A stretch of 64,000 bases of DNA. It comes from Chelydra serpentina. Its lineage: Eukaryota; Chordata; Testudines; Chelydridae. Numbering within the stretch: the stretch's first letter is position 1; each line of letters begins with the position of its first letter. Shown piece by piece: positions 1-10,935 of this stretch. The position numbers and the translations under genes are program-made. The notes beneath the pieces were generated by a model. It had not been told where the DNA came from and did not search any database. It was given only the letters and a program-made list of their open reading frames with translations. The stretch lies in assembly GCA_037349315.1 (NCBI GenBank), contig JBAIAC010000059.1, positions 14,664,501-14,728,500 on the forward strand, in the 5' to 3' direction.

Positions 1-685
1 AACTGTGGCTGATAATGCCGTTACCACAGAAATAATATAGTTCACCATTGTTTATGCTGGCCAGAGAGGCTATGTTAGCATTGTGCTAGAAAGTGCTGTG
101 GTTTTAACATAGTTCAACAACAATCCAATGTGATTTGTTCATTATTGTAGGTAGAACCTGTATGTGATCTGATTCATGTCCCTTTGTACATAGGAGACAG
201 TCATCGATGCTGGAATATAGATAACTGATGTAGTGATACAGGCTGATTTTTTAAAAATGAATATGACGGTAAGGGGTTAATTTTAATAAGAGAACAGAAT
301 CTGATAAACTCAATATGTGTAATTACATTTGGTGCCAAGTTCTGCCAGCATTACTCACATTGAGAAGTACCTTACACTGTGAGCAGTCCCCCTTGGGACT
401 GGCAGAATTGGACCCCCAGTTATTATGGTTGGGATTCTCAAAGGGGCTAAAGGGATTTAGGCTTCCAAATCAGTTTTGAACACCTCCCAACCTAAAACAG
501 TCTCTAAAACAATGATTTCAGTTGCCTTGCCTAGGGGTAAGATGTATCCCATTTGGGACAGTATTCATTCTGCTCCATGACAGATTCAAATTCTGTCATT
601 TAAAAAAATAAAAGTAAGTTTCTAGTCCTTGTGCTGATGCCGATAACCTTCCAAGTATAACTAACACAGTGTTTTCTTTCTGAGT
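1..685. other. Non-coding flank with a short palindromic repeat
   Basis: No gene is seen. Positions 330-417 form a loose hairpin: GTTCTGCCAGC near the left end pairs with a GCAGAATT-type right end. This resembles the other short fold-back repeats in the window. Positions 425-490 look like a piece of the CCTAAG-type repeat that is fuller at 44459-45203. The rest is AT-rich and unrecognised. Confidence 0.5.
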
Positions 686-693
686 CTGCAGAC

Positions 694-938
694 CAGGGCC
701 GGCTCCAGGCACCAGACGGCCAAGTGTGTGCCTGGGGCAGCACCCTGTAGCGGGCGGCAGTCCGGGGATTCTGGGGTGGCGTTTTTTTGTTGTTGTTTTT
801 TTTGCTTCGGCACTTTGGCGGTGGCCTTTTTTTTTTTTTTGCTTCGGCTGGGGGTTTTTTGTTTTTTTTTTGCTTTGGCACTGCGGTGGTGGCCATTTTT
901 TTTTGCTTGGGGCGGCCGAAAAGCTGGAGCCGGCCCTG
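694..938. mobile_element. hAT-type MITE (CAGGGCCGGCTCC family)
   Basis: The termini are inverted repeats: CAGGGCCGGCTCCAG on the left and its complement, ending in GGAGCCGGCCCTG, on the right. An 8-bp target duplication CTGCAGAC lies directly outside both ends (686-693 and 939-946), which is the hAT signature. The interior is made of CGGC/GGC motifs interrupted by expanded poly-T runs and encodes nothing credible. The overlapping open frames on both strands are low-complexity artefacts. A second member of the family sits at 27124-27411. Confidence 0.9.
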
Positions 939-1158
939 CTGCAGACAGTCTTAAACAACAGGTCTAAGAGACTTGCAAACTTGCATCTAAAGGTGTATTA
1001 TGCATATACCAAATTTTTTCATATACCAAAATTGTACGCAGTCAGCACAATAGTGTACACAAATTGGTAACTGCATGTGCAACTAGGCAAACAAAGGCCA
1101 GAAATAGGAGTGGACCTAAAAGTGGCCATCATATTCTTTCCTACTGCATGATTTATAA

Positions 1159-1559
1159 CAATGGTTTTCAACCTTTTTTCCTTTGTGGACCCCTAAAATT
1201 TTTTGAATGGAGGTGTGCACCCCTTTGGAAATTCAACCTGTGATCTACAGACCCCTATAACAGAAGTCATAGACTAAAAACTGACTGAACAGAATTCAAC
1301 TATAAATGTTGTACATGCTCGGCATGACGCTTGACGCACTGTGAGTAAAGGTGCTAAACTGTGAGCTTCTATGATAAAGACAACACTTCCAGGTTTTGAC
1401 CTGTAGGTGGGGGTATTCACATACTTTTGATTGGTCAGAAAAACGGAACGTCTGTTCTAGGATCTGAAACTTGATTTTCATAATCACCTTTTGAAGACCC
1501 CTTAGATATAGTCTGCAGACCTCCAGGGGGGTCTGCGGACCAAAGATTGAAAACTACTG
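1159..1559. mobile_element. hAT-like non-autonomous element
   Basis: The left terminus CAATGGTTTTCAACC matches the complement of the right end (CAGTAGTTTTCAATC) at most positions. The flanking 8-mers ATTTATAA (1151-1158) and CTGTATAA (1560-1567) agree at 6 of 8 positions, consistent with an aged 8-bp TSD. The interior repeats the phrase 'gacccct' near both ends and has no coding capacity. It looks older than the 694 element. Confidence 0.75.
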
Positions 1560-1567
1560 CTGTATAA

Positions 1568-2679
1568 GTTGGTAACTACATAAAAGCCATTTTTTGTACA
1601 TCATACTCTTGCAAACAACTATTGTTATCAATGGGAGCTTCGCTGTGTGTTGAGAACATGTATAGCCTTAATGCTGTAGACCTAGTGCATAGATCAGAAT
1701 TAGAAATGTAATTAGGTCCTCTCCCCAGAATGAATATGATGCACCTGTTCTAGAGCAAGGCGAACTTTTGGGTTGTAGTACTATGTATTCCGGTGTATAA
1801 AAGGAGCAAGAATTTAGTATGAGCATTCTACATGGACAGATATTAATAAAAAGGAAGATCAGATTTTGGCCTTGAATTGAGTGGGAGCTATATACATGCA
1901 TCTGAGTGCAGAATATGACCTAATATGACAGTCTATGATAGGGTGTATTCTGGGTTATTTTCATAGTGAAGGGGAGTCTTTCAAAGGCAAAAGACATCTG
2001 TGGGAGCTGGGTGCCTAACTAACCATTCGTACCTTTGAAAATCTTCCCCATAAATATTTGCAGTAAATCCAGGCCAGGGGGGTATTTTCAGGACAGTCTA
2101 TTTACACTTAAACTGATTTTTTAAAATAAAAATTGTTCATTTTAACAGGTGGCAAATGTTAACTTATCACTATGACCTATGTGGAACGATTAATTTGTGG
2201 TCTCAAGGGTACGGGTACTAACAACACTGGTTTCAATTTACTTAGAAAGGTATAAAAGGTTATCTTCAACCTTACCTGAACTTTTTTTTAAGTAAAGACT
2301 TAAGCTGGTGTTTATACATCAAGATCTAAAGACAGTAATAACTTAATTCCATAACATGAGGTCAAATAAAAATAAAGCATTTGCTTTCATAGCAGCAATT
2401 AAGTGGAATACCTTCTCTGTGGTTTTAAAAATGGCTACTAATCTGGCAAGCTCCTGGGAAAACCTGCACATGTCAATTCACTGTGCTGTTGATGTGCTGT
2501 TGACACGAATTACATTGTTTCATCTGCATTCAGGACCACAACTGATACAACACTAGTGAGGGGGGAAATATGAAGTTTGTTAAGTGAGCTAATGAACAAG
2601 GTAACAATGATATGGTGGCAGCTCTGTGTTATATGAATATCCACTCGGTCAGTTAACACTGCACGTTATATATCTTATT
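1568..2679. other. Non-coding, no clear element
   Basis: AT-rich sequence with no credible open frame. A short piece at about 1998-2050 resembles the CCTAAG/TTTTGAAAAT repeat type. Nothing else is recognised. Confidence 0.45.
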
Positions 2680-2935
2680 TTTATAGTAGGGCCTTGAGAC
2701 CCCAATGTGCTAGGCACTGAACAACCATATAAAAAGTCAGTCTCTGCCCCCTGAAGAGCTTATATGTATTATTGCCCACATTTTACAAATGAGAAATTGA
2801 GACACAGACATTGTGACTTGCCTATGGATACACAAGAAGTCTGTGGCAGAGACAGAAATTGAATTCAGATCTCCTGATTCCTTAAACACATGTTGATCCA
2901 TTTTTAGCTGACCTCTACAAACACACACACATTGT
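2680..2935 (+). mobile_element. L3/MIR-type relic
   Basis: The sequence carries phrases typical of the 3' end of old amniote CR1/L3-like elements: 'caatgtgctaggcactg', then 'cagtctctgccccctgaagagctta', followed by a MIR/L3-like tail in the style of 'attttacaaatgagaaattgag', 'gtgacttgcc' and a 'ctcctgattcc' end. It is clearly decayed. Assignment is by remembered consensus, so L3 versus MIR is uncertain. Confidence 0.6.
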
Positions 2936-2939
2936 GTGG

Positions 2940-5679
2940 TGAATACAAGACTCCAGATTTGGGTAACTGCACAAACAGGCAGGCATTTTTAAGCCCCCTT
3001 ACCCAATTTGTGTGCACAAGTGCCCATTTCGCATTACTGAAGTGACTTAGGTTTATAATCAAGTCAAGTTCATCTAGTAAAATGAAAGTGATTAGTGCAA
3101 TAATTTTTTCAATAACAAAGGAAGCAAATAAAGTCATTTAAAAAGCCTTCATCTGACAGGTTTCTGCACAGTGATACTTGAAACACCATTCTCCGCTCCC
3201 CCCCCCCCCCCACTTAGAACAGGCAATAATGTTGATAAATCTGTAGAATCTCTTGTAAATGCTGACTTTAATTGATTTATTATTTTTAATGTCAGCTTCC
3301 ATATATAGCAGTGAAGGGCAAAATTGTGCTCTTTTGATTTAGACCTTAACCAGGCAAACTCCTATTGATTTAGTGTGAGTTTCACCTGATCAAGGACTGT
3401 ATTATTTAGCCTGGTACTTTTAAAAGTTACAGGAATCATTAAAGCCATTTGTGTGTCATATATATGTAAGGATCACTTTGGAAAGGAGGGGCTGGTAGAA
3501 AAAGTTCTCAATTCAATTTTCCTTTATATAAAACTCATACAGAACTGAATAGAAAATAATGTTTTGATGGGATTTTTCAACTCTCCTATATAATTTGAGA
3601 GAAAAGTTTATTACTTTATATATTTTAATAGAAGGATTCAAAAAATCTATAGAAAGGTTAGAATTCTGTATTAAATTCTACAGTGTTTCTTATAATCCCT
3701 ATATATAATTCAACAGAAATAAACCTAAACTTTTCCATGAGCGCAAACAAACTGGGTTTGGTCCTGGAGTACCTTGTACCTTATGTAGTCATTTACACCT
3801 AATATAAAGTAGGTGTAAAACACTCTCAAATCACAACTCTCCCCTCACTCATGGCAGTGGTAATACTTTGTACCCCCTTGGCATTCACTTTGCTCAGATA
3901 TAAATGACACCCCAGTGTACAGAGCATGGAAGACTTAGGCCCACTGATTCCACAAAATGTTAATATACATTATCAGTGCAATCATTTTGGTTCAGATATT
4001 GGAGAGATGTCTGTAGCAGGCAGGATTTGGTCAGACTGTCACACATTCCTGTAGCAAGCGGCAGCCATCTCAGCTGTGACACAGTTGGCTTTCCAAAGTG
4101 TGGAATTAGTGTAATTGGCAGATGGCATTCTGATAGATTCAGGGATCATATCAGGCCACCTGCAGAGCAGTACAATGGGGTTGGGTAATGGCAAAGTCAT
4201 TACGGTTTGGTGTTTTTTTCCCTGCAAGCCAGACAGTATGGGTTTGGAGAAGATGCAATATGGATCTGTGGAATTCTAATGTGTGCTAAATAAAACATCT
4301 GGCTATTCCACTCTAGGAAGCCAGGCTGTGCTGTTGGCAACTGGGGTATGAGGTAGAACTAATTCATACCCATGCTGCTTCATGTGTGGCAGTGTCTTAT
4401 AGCCATGGATTTACTAGTAGCACAATAAGGTGGAAATGATTTGTGAATGACTAGAGAGTTCATGGCTATTAGGAGTTCCCCTAACAAGATGCCTTGTAAC
4501 CTTGTGGTGTGTAAATAAGGCTACAGCTTTTCCCCTCCAGTGTGATAGTGAGTTAGTCTGAAGCAGGCCTTGGGGGCAAGTGCAGGAGCTTGCGAATTGT
4601 TAAATGAGATTGCCTCCACTTATTGAGGTATAATATTTCATCTCTTTTTATTAACAGAAAGAGGCACGTTTTTGTTTAATGAAGTTGATCGCTGTAAGAC
4701 ACTGTGGCCCAAACCATTAGCTCAGAACTCAGCCTGGTCTGGGTGGTGGGCAGAGATATGTTTAGAAAGGGGGATGTTGAAGTAGCTTCCACTATAAAGT
4801 ACGTACAGGATGATTTATATGACAGTGAATCCTTGGGCCATGCCCCACCCCCACCTTCTGCATTATCCATGTCCTACCCTCTGCGCAGTTCCTTAGAGGA
4901 CCTGCCTTGCATGAGAGCCACACCCATTCTTTTTTAAATTGATAGTAGCTAACATAAACATATTTCATTAAACTGATACTGATTGTAGACCTGAGGGGCA
5001 CACCAGTCCTGTGAAACTGTTGCCGGAGTGTCTTCAAAGTCTAAAATCACGTTTATTTAATTGAATCTTGGTTAGCATATTGGACTGGGAAAAATTGACT
5101 GCAGTAAGAAATGGAAAAATGGTGATCAAAGTTTGCTGTAACCTTTGATTCTATTGAAGCATCAGAAACACTGTAAGTGATACCAACTCTCAGCCATATT
5201 CATCACTGATTGAAGACAATATAGAAAACTGTCTCATCCTTATGTTTATCCCTTGCCTTTTGCCGTCGCAGATACATGTACGTATCAATTTGACGAATGT
5301 AATAATGTATCACCGAAATGCGTTTTTCATTAATCCTGTTTCATAGCAGTTCTTTTAATATAATTGGTGTACAGTGAAATTTGCTGAGCAGTGTTTACAA
5401 AAAAATCAGTATTAACAGTTTGCAAAACAGACAAAAACAAACTAAGAAAATATAGTGAGTTTTCCTTTCTGGTGAATGTTGAAAATTGCGCAAGTTTTGT
5501 AGTAAAAAATGTCGCTGCCTCCCAAACATATTTACGACGCACATATTAACTCTGTGCACAACCCATATATACATCATGCAATGATTTTCAGGACCGGATG
5601 TCGCTAGTTTACATCTGATAACTTACATGACACCTTTTAGATACACATTATAGCCACAGAATGTTCGGGGTAGTGAGTG
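2940..5679. other. Non-coding, mostly unrecognised
   Basis: AT-rich DNA with no coding signal. The short open frames at 3976-4227, 4676-5037 and 5330-5577 have no recognisable composition. There is a C14 run at 3198-3211 and a palindromic-family fragment at about 3310-3400. Confidence 0.45.
3198..3211 (+). repeat. Poly-C run (C14)
   Basis: Fourteen consecutive C residues, a simple repeat likely to vary in length. Confidence 0.95.
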
Positions 5680-5681
5680 TA

Positions 5682-5792
5682 GGGTGACCCAATTTTATAG
5701 GGAAAGTCCAGATTTTGGGGTCTTTTTCTTATATAGGCTCCTATTACCCCTCACCCCTGCCCCGATTTTTCACATTTGCTGTCTGGTCACCC
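5682..5792. mobile_element. TA-flanked MITE, AGGGTGACC family, copy 1
   Basis: The element starts with AGGGTGACC and ends with GGTCACCC, with TA immediately outside each end (5680-5681, 5793-5794). The interior shares 'aattttatagg', 'tttttcttatata' and 'gatttttcacatttgct' with the copies at 5988 and 41966. The TA target and short inverted termini suggest a Tc1/mariner-type origin. The superfamily call is tentative. Confidence 0.8.
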
Positions 5793-5987
5793 TAAGTGAG
5801 TGTGTCAGGCCTGATATGAGTTACAGGATGGTGGGTCCTCTGCCAGCTGGCATGGAGGGGCTCCCAAGGACACACCTTGTCTATCAAGGAGTTCCCTCCT
5901 CCAGCTGTTGTTCGGACTGCTGCCCAGTAATTTATGCTAACTATTTCACCATTTCTCTAACAGAAGTGAAAACCTCATATTACGGTA

Positions 5988-6106
5988 GGGTGACCAGATA
6001 GCCCAATTTTATAGGGACAATCCCGATATTTGGGGCTTTTTCTTATATACGCCCCTATTACCCCCCACCCTGATCTTGATTTTTCACATTTGCTATCTGG
6101 TCATCC
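5988..6106. mobile_element. TA-flanked MITE, AGGGTGACC family, copy 2
   Basis: The left end GGGTGACCAGATA is mirrored by TATCTGGTCATCC on the right, and TA flanks both ends. It lies about 195 bp from copy 1 in the same orientation. Its termini are better preserved than those of copy 1, which has lost several bases after GGGTGACC. Confidence 0.85.
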
Positions 6107-6109
6107 TAT

Positions 6110-7945
6110 ATAAGAAGATGCACAAGGAACAAGTTTTAAAATGTCAAAATATGAGTAGGCCTATACATGGCAGGATGGAAAGGAGTTACTACAGGCTTCA
6201 CTTTCTAAAGGGAGCTTCAGCTTTCAATTGTTTGGGAAATGTTGCTCTAGGGTTAAAATCTGGAGTTGTAACCCCAATGAAAACTTTAGAAACTCAAATA
6301 CCAATTCATTTATTTGAAACTGGCAGTTTCAAAGCACCAACTTTGGGTAAAATCCTGAGAAAGGAAGTGCCCAAGTCAGTTAATTTTGAGACTTAACTTG
6401 GGAAGTTTGGACTCTGAGCCTGCTCCTATTGAAATGAGTGGGAGTTTTGCCATTGATCTCACTGTGTGCAGAATCAGGCACTAGCATTGTAAATTCTAGC
6501 TTCAATAACATTAGAACTTGATTTGATTTTCATGCTCATAAACTGTACAGTTGTGCTAAGAGAACATTAGGGCAGTAACATTTGGCAAGTCTGGATAAAT
6601 ATTGACTCTCTTTTTTTAGTTTCATTGACTGCATTCATGATTCATTGTCCATGGAAAGAGAACTGCTGCTTTGAATAGGAAATAAAGGAAGAACACTTAA
6701 GAGTTACAGTGCTACTGATGCTTAGTCCCACCTCTAAGACCATTGCTAATCTACAAGTAACACTTATCTGAAAACTGCAAGCTACCGAAAACTATTTATA
6801 TTGCAAGACTATTTGGCAGCATGGAACTTAGAGTGCACCATACTTACTAGGTGCTTAAAAATCCTTTCCATACTCACATCATTGTATGATCCTTAAAATA
6901 ATATCTCCATCAGATTGTCTACACTCAACCTGCTCTGAAATACTGCACAACAGCCAAAATAAAGTGGATGGGTGATAATCATCCTGCCGTAGGTTTGGTG
7001 GTGGAAGGGTTAAATCTGGATCGGTGACATGTTTGCCTCCCCTGAAGCGATTACAGTGAAACCCTGATATGGAAAAATGTGGTTGAGTTCTACTAATGGC
7101 AATTTCCCTCATCAGGAAGGATGTATAAAAGTCATGGGGTAAGGGAGAGATGCTTTTCCTTTGAGTCCTGAGACAGGGAAACAGGTTTCATTTGAAAGTA
7201 TCGAAGGGTTTAGAAGGAGAAACCTTAACCATATTCGTTGGTTTTCTTTTATATCTTCTTGTAAGTAGCTATTTTATGTTATACTTTAACTACAGGAGGA
7301 CTGATTAGCACAATACAGGTCACAAACTGGTCTCATTTCCACCTATGTAACCCTACTGATATCAGTGAGGTTGCATGGGAAAGTATTCTAGCATTAAACC
7401 GGGATGAGGCCAATATGATTCTATAGAAATTGCTCAAAAAATCCTATAGAATGTAATAGAGAATTCTTTAGAACTGTTAAACCATCCAGTAGCAGTTAAG
7501 GAGTTATATCATTGCAATGGAATTTTGTATGATATGTTTATAAATTCCATCAAAAGGCTGTATCATTCTAGAAGATCATAAAGATGGATGTAATTGCAGG
7601 CAGAATTTGCCCCAACAAAGGTAGGCCAATCTATACCTCCCAGGGAGTGAGAAATGCATTCCTATCACAAAACTGCTTGGAGCAAATACGGACAGGGCAA
7701 AACTTGGGTTAGAGAAGCAAAATAAAAGCCCCAACTTGTTTTGGGGTCTTCCAATGTGGCAAATACAACTCTGGTTAGCAAGAACCTCTGCTCATGAATG
7801 TAGAGGGGCAAAGAGGAGAGACTTGACATTAAGTGAGTTTGTGTGTATTCAATGCCACCCTTGCTGACCATGACTGACCTTCATCTTATGTTAGTGTTAT
7901 GTGTCATCTAAGAGGTTTTGCATGTTACTGTACATACTATTTTAT
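6110..7945. other. Non-coding with repeat scraps
   Basis: No gene is supported. Positions 6410-6480 look like a fragment of the palindromic TTGACTTCAATGG-containing repeats ('gcctgctcctattgaaatgagtggg'). The rest is AT-rich and unrecognised. Confidence 0.45.
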
Positions 7946-7948
7946 ATC

Positions 7949-8085
7949 AGAGGGGTAGCCGTGTTAGTCTGGATCTGTAGAAGCGACAAAGGGTTCTGTG
8001 GCACCTTATAGACTAACAGAGGTATTGAAGCATAAGCTTTCGTGGGTGAATACCCACTTCTTCGGATGCAAGCAGTGGAAATGTT
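7949..8085 (-). mobile_element. Penelope-like element (PLE) 3' tail
   Basis: On the minus strand this reads as the PLE tail: a GATGAAGTGGG-type segment, a CACCCACGAAAGCTTATGC segment, then 'tctgttagtctataaggtgcc', and finally the terminal 'ggctacccctctgata'. It is an extreme 5' truncation containing only the tail. Unlike the insertions at 33012, 34721 and 56106 it is a single copy, not a fold-back. A short T-rich sequence (TTTTAT) flanks both ends and may be a TSD. Confidence 0.85.
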
Positions 8086-8692
8086 TTATGCACATGATGC
8101 TGACCAACTGATCTGCACTTTCCTAATGGCTTCTGTGTTGCAAAGCAGTGGTAGTGTCCCAGTGTCAAGGGCCTAAAAGCCCTCACTTAAAATAATTTGT
8201 CAGGCAGAGACCAAGACCAGATTGCTCTTCCCAGCAAAAGTGCTGTTAAATTCTTTACACAAATGGGAAACCATCATGATTCATTTTGATATATAAAATT
8301 TCTCACTTCAGTTACATAGAACAGGCAAAAGCAAAAGCAACCAATTAAAAAACCCACAAACTTTTCTGTCTGCCAGAGCATTGACCAGGAGTGGAGATTT
8401 CTTCTGACTCCCTCTTGGATAAAAGGGGTTGGGTTTTTTGTTTGTTTTTTAGAAACCCAACTCTAGTTACATCCATGTAAAAAACCCTGAGAGAGTTTCC
8501 CATTATACAACCTGGCATCCTATCTAAGGGCAAGTTTGGAGAATTTAAGGGAACAAAACACAGGTATAAAAAGGGGTTTTTTGGAAAGAAAGAGATGGTT
8601 AAAAAGAGCTCTCCATAAAGAGAAACCCTGCTTTGCTTCTCCCCTTTCTTTGCATTTTTGGAATTTTAAAAAGAGAGAGAGCGAGTGAATTG

Positions 8693-8815
8693 GTCACACT
8701 ATGTCAACAGTGCAATTAAAAACCCTGGCGGGCCCATGTCAGCTGACTTGGGCTCGTGGGGCTCAGGCTAAGGGGCTGTTTAATTTTGGTGTAGACTTTC
8801 GGGCTGTTTTATCAC
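8693..8815. mobile_element. Fragment of a GC-richer MITE
   Basis: The phrases 'gtgcaattaaa', 'gtcagctgacttgggctcg', 'ggggctgtttaattttggtgtagac' and 'tcgggc' resemble one half of a Harbinger-type turtle MITE known to me from memory. No clear terminal pair or TSD is visible, so this is only a probable fragment. Confidence 0.4.
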
Positions 8816-9608
8816 TTATAATTGCTACATATCTGTGGTTTGAGTGAAATTTCTTTTCTTCTTGATGATGTCACATAACTTTCAAAGCGGCGAATATTCA
8901 GCTTAGCACCTGTTTTATTCTTCCATGCAGGGCTTCTTCATTCATAAGTAACTTTGGGGCAGTGACTGTCTTCAGTATGTCTGTATGGTGCCTGACAAAA
9001 ATGGTGCCCTGCTCCCTGATTCTGCATTTAGGGGCTACCGTAATACAAATAATAATGCCCACTTGAATTTCCATCATACTTTGAAAGTCATGTGCGTGGC
9101 AATATGAATACAACAAGGCCTTTTTTGTCCCTAACAAGCAGAAGGGTCTTTCTTTTCCTTTCCCTTTCTGGATGCTTTTATCCATTATTTCACCTGTTAA
9201 AGTCTCATTTGGAAGGCAGTGGTAGAAATCCCAAGGAATTACACACAGCACAGAGACAGCAAAATAAACATTTCCCATTGTGCTAAACATCTGTCTTCAG
9301 CGCTGTACTGTTTCCTATTGGCAGCATTAATCATATTAGCCATTTGACTGACATGTGAATGTGGTGGTGCGGCTGGATGTTGGGTATTAAAGCAGTAGGC
9401 TGCTAACGTGACCCAATTTCCAGCATTCACAAGCAAGAGAGGCTGAAGAAAAATTAGCCAAAACTTGTTAAAAGCCAAATATATTGAGCATCTCCTCAGC
9501 TGCTGTAGTTCAGCATTGCTCCATTGAAGGAAATAATATTGACCCATAACTTTGTGCTGCTTAGCTCTATTTTCATCATTACACTATCAAAATACCTTAA
9601 CTCATTAT

Positions 9609-9639
9609 ATGTGTGTGTATATATATATATATATATATT
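9609..9639 (+). repeat. (TG)n(TA)n microsatellite
   Basis: A short TG tract runs into an uninterrupted TA tract. Confidence 0.95.
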
Positions 9640-10849
9640 GTACTGATTATTATATGCATTTATATGGTGCCTGTTATTGTTGTGCCTATGCGGATAATAA
9701 GGCTTAAGCTGAGACATTTGAGATCTTGATAAGAGAGACCAAACGCATATGCCTGGAACAGATGCGGTACTGCCTGTATTTTGGAATAAATGTATTATGG
9801 ACTAAAAGTATGATCAGATTATTTTTTCACTAATCTTTTGTTTGTAAACATGTAGCACCATATTCCATTTTTGATTGTAGAGTAAGTGATTCATGACAGG
9901 TATACAAGCTGTCTAAGAAAGAAAGAAAATGGCATATGCAGAAAATGCAGGAAAACCTCGTTAGATAAACAGATAAGCACAGAGAATGTGCTAAAATGAA
10001 CTCAATGGAGCTGTGCCAATATACAGCAGCAGAGGATCTGGACCAATAACTATAATGTGGTTTTATTTATAAGGTTATATTTTTTGAGATCTGTTCTTTC
10101 ACGGATTGGCAATGGAGTTTTTAGGGCATGGGTGGTAACTCCCAATGTGCATAAATTCCTTATATGTTGATTGACTGAAAGAATTGACCCTCACCGCACT
10201 CCGAAATCTGTTGTTTATAGATCTGTTGAACAGTATTTAAGGATAGCAAAATTAATACGGCCCCAGCACATTTCTTCATTTTGTGGGAAATACTTTAAAA
10301 ACATGCTTAACTCCGGCTATTTTTGCACCCTGATTAGTCTCTCTCGAGTATGAACAGCTGTAGTTTAGGAACAATCACATACAAGGGGAAAATTCTGTAC
10401 AATGGTTTTACATGATACTTTTATGAATAGCACCATACAGTTTAAGGACTGATTCCCAGCTTGCATCACTTGTCACAGTGCCATTTACCTCAACAGAGTA
10501 ATGACAATATACAGCATCTGAGGGCCTGCGCCTCAGTCTCCATGTAATAAAATGCATGGACTGCACATTCCGTTTATAAAAGTAAGTTCAGTGACTCATG
10601 ATCTGTACATCAGCTGAATACAGCTCTGAAGTTGGCTACAATTTTACTCTAGCTACATGTCTAATAAGTACTGTTTTCTGTATAATGGGGAGCATTTCTA
10701 ACATGATTTATCTATCTTCGACATGCCGAGTAGGGAGTACAAAGATCCCTTCCAATGTTAAACCGTGTGTTGAATTTGTGCCCTGTGCACCAGTCTGAAT
10801 ATATTTCCCCAGACACTGAGTGAATATTATATGTTAAACTGGGAAGAAT

Positions 10850-10935
10850 AGCACAAGTGGTTAAAGGGCAGGACTAGGAGTAAGGACACTTGGTTTTCCT
10901 TCCTGACACTAACTTGGCCTGTGACCTTGGGCTTG
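10850..10935 (+). mobile_element. MIR-like relic
   Basis: The pattern 'agcacaagtggttaaagggcaggac' followed by 'ctgtgaccttggg' matches the layout of the MIR tRNA-like head and core. It is short and heavily diverged. Confidence 0.5.

Noticed and set aside
596..1070. Overlapping open frames of 79-120 aa on both strands
   Set aside because: They translate poly-T/poly-A expansions of the 694-938 MITE into Lys- or Phe-rich strings.
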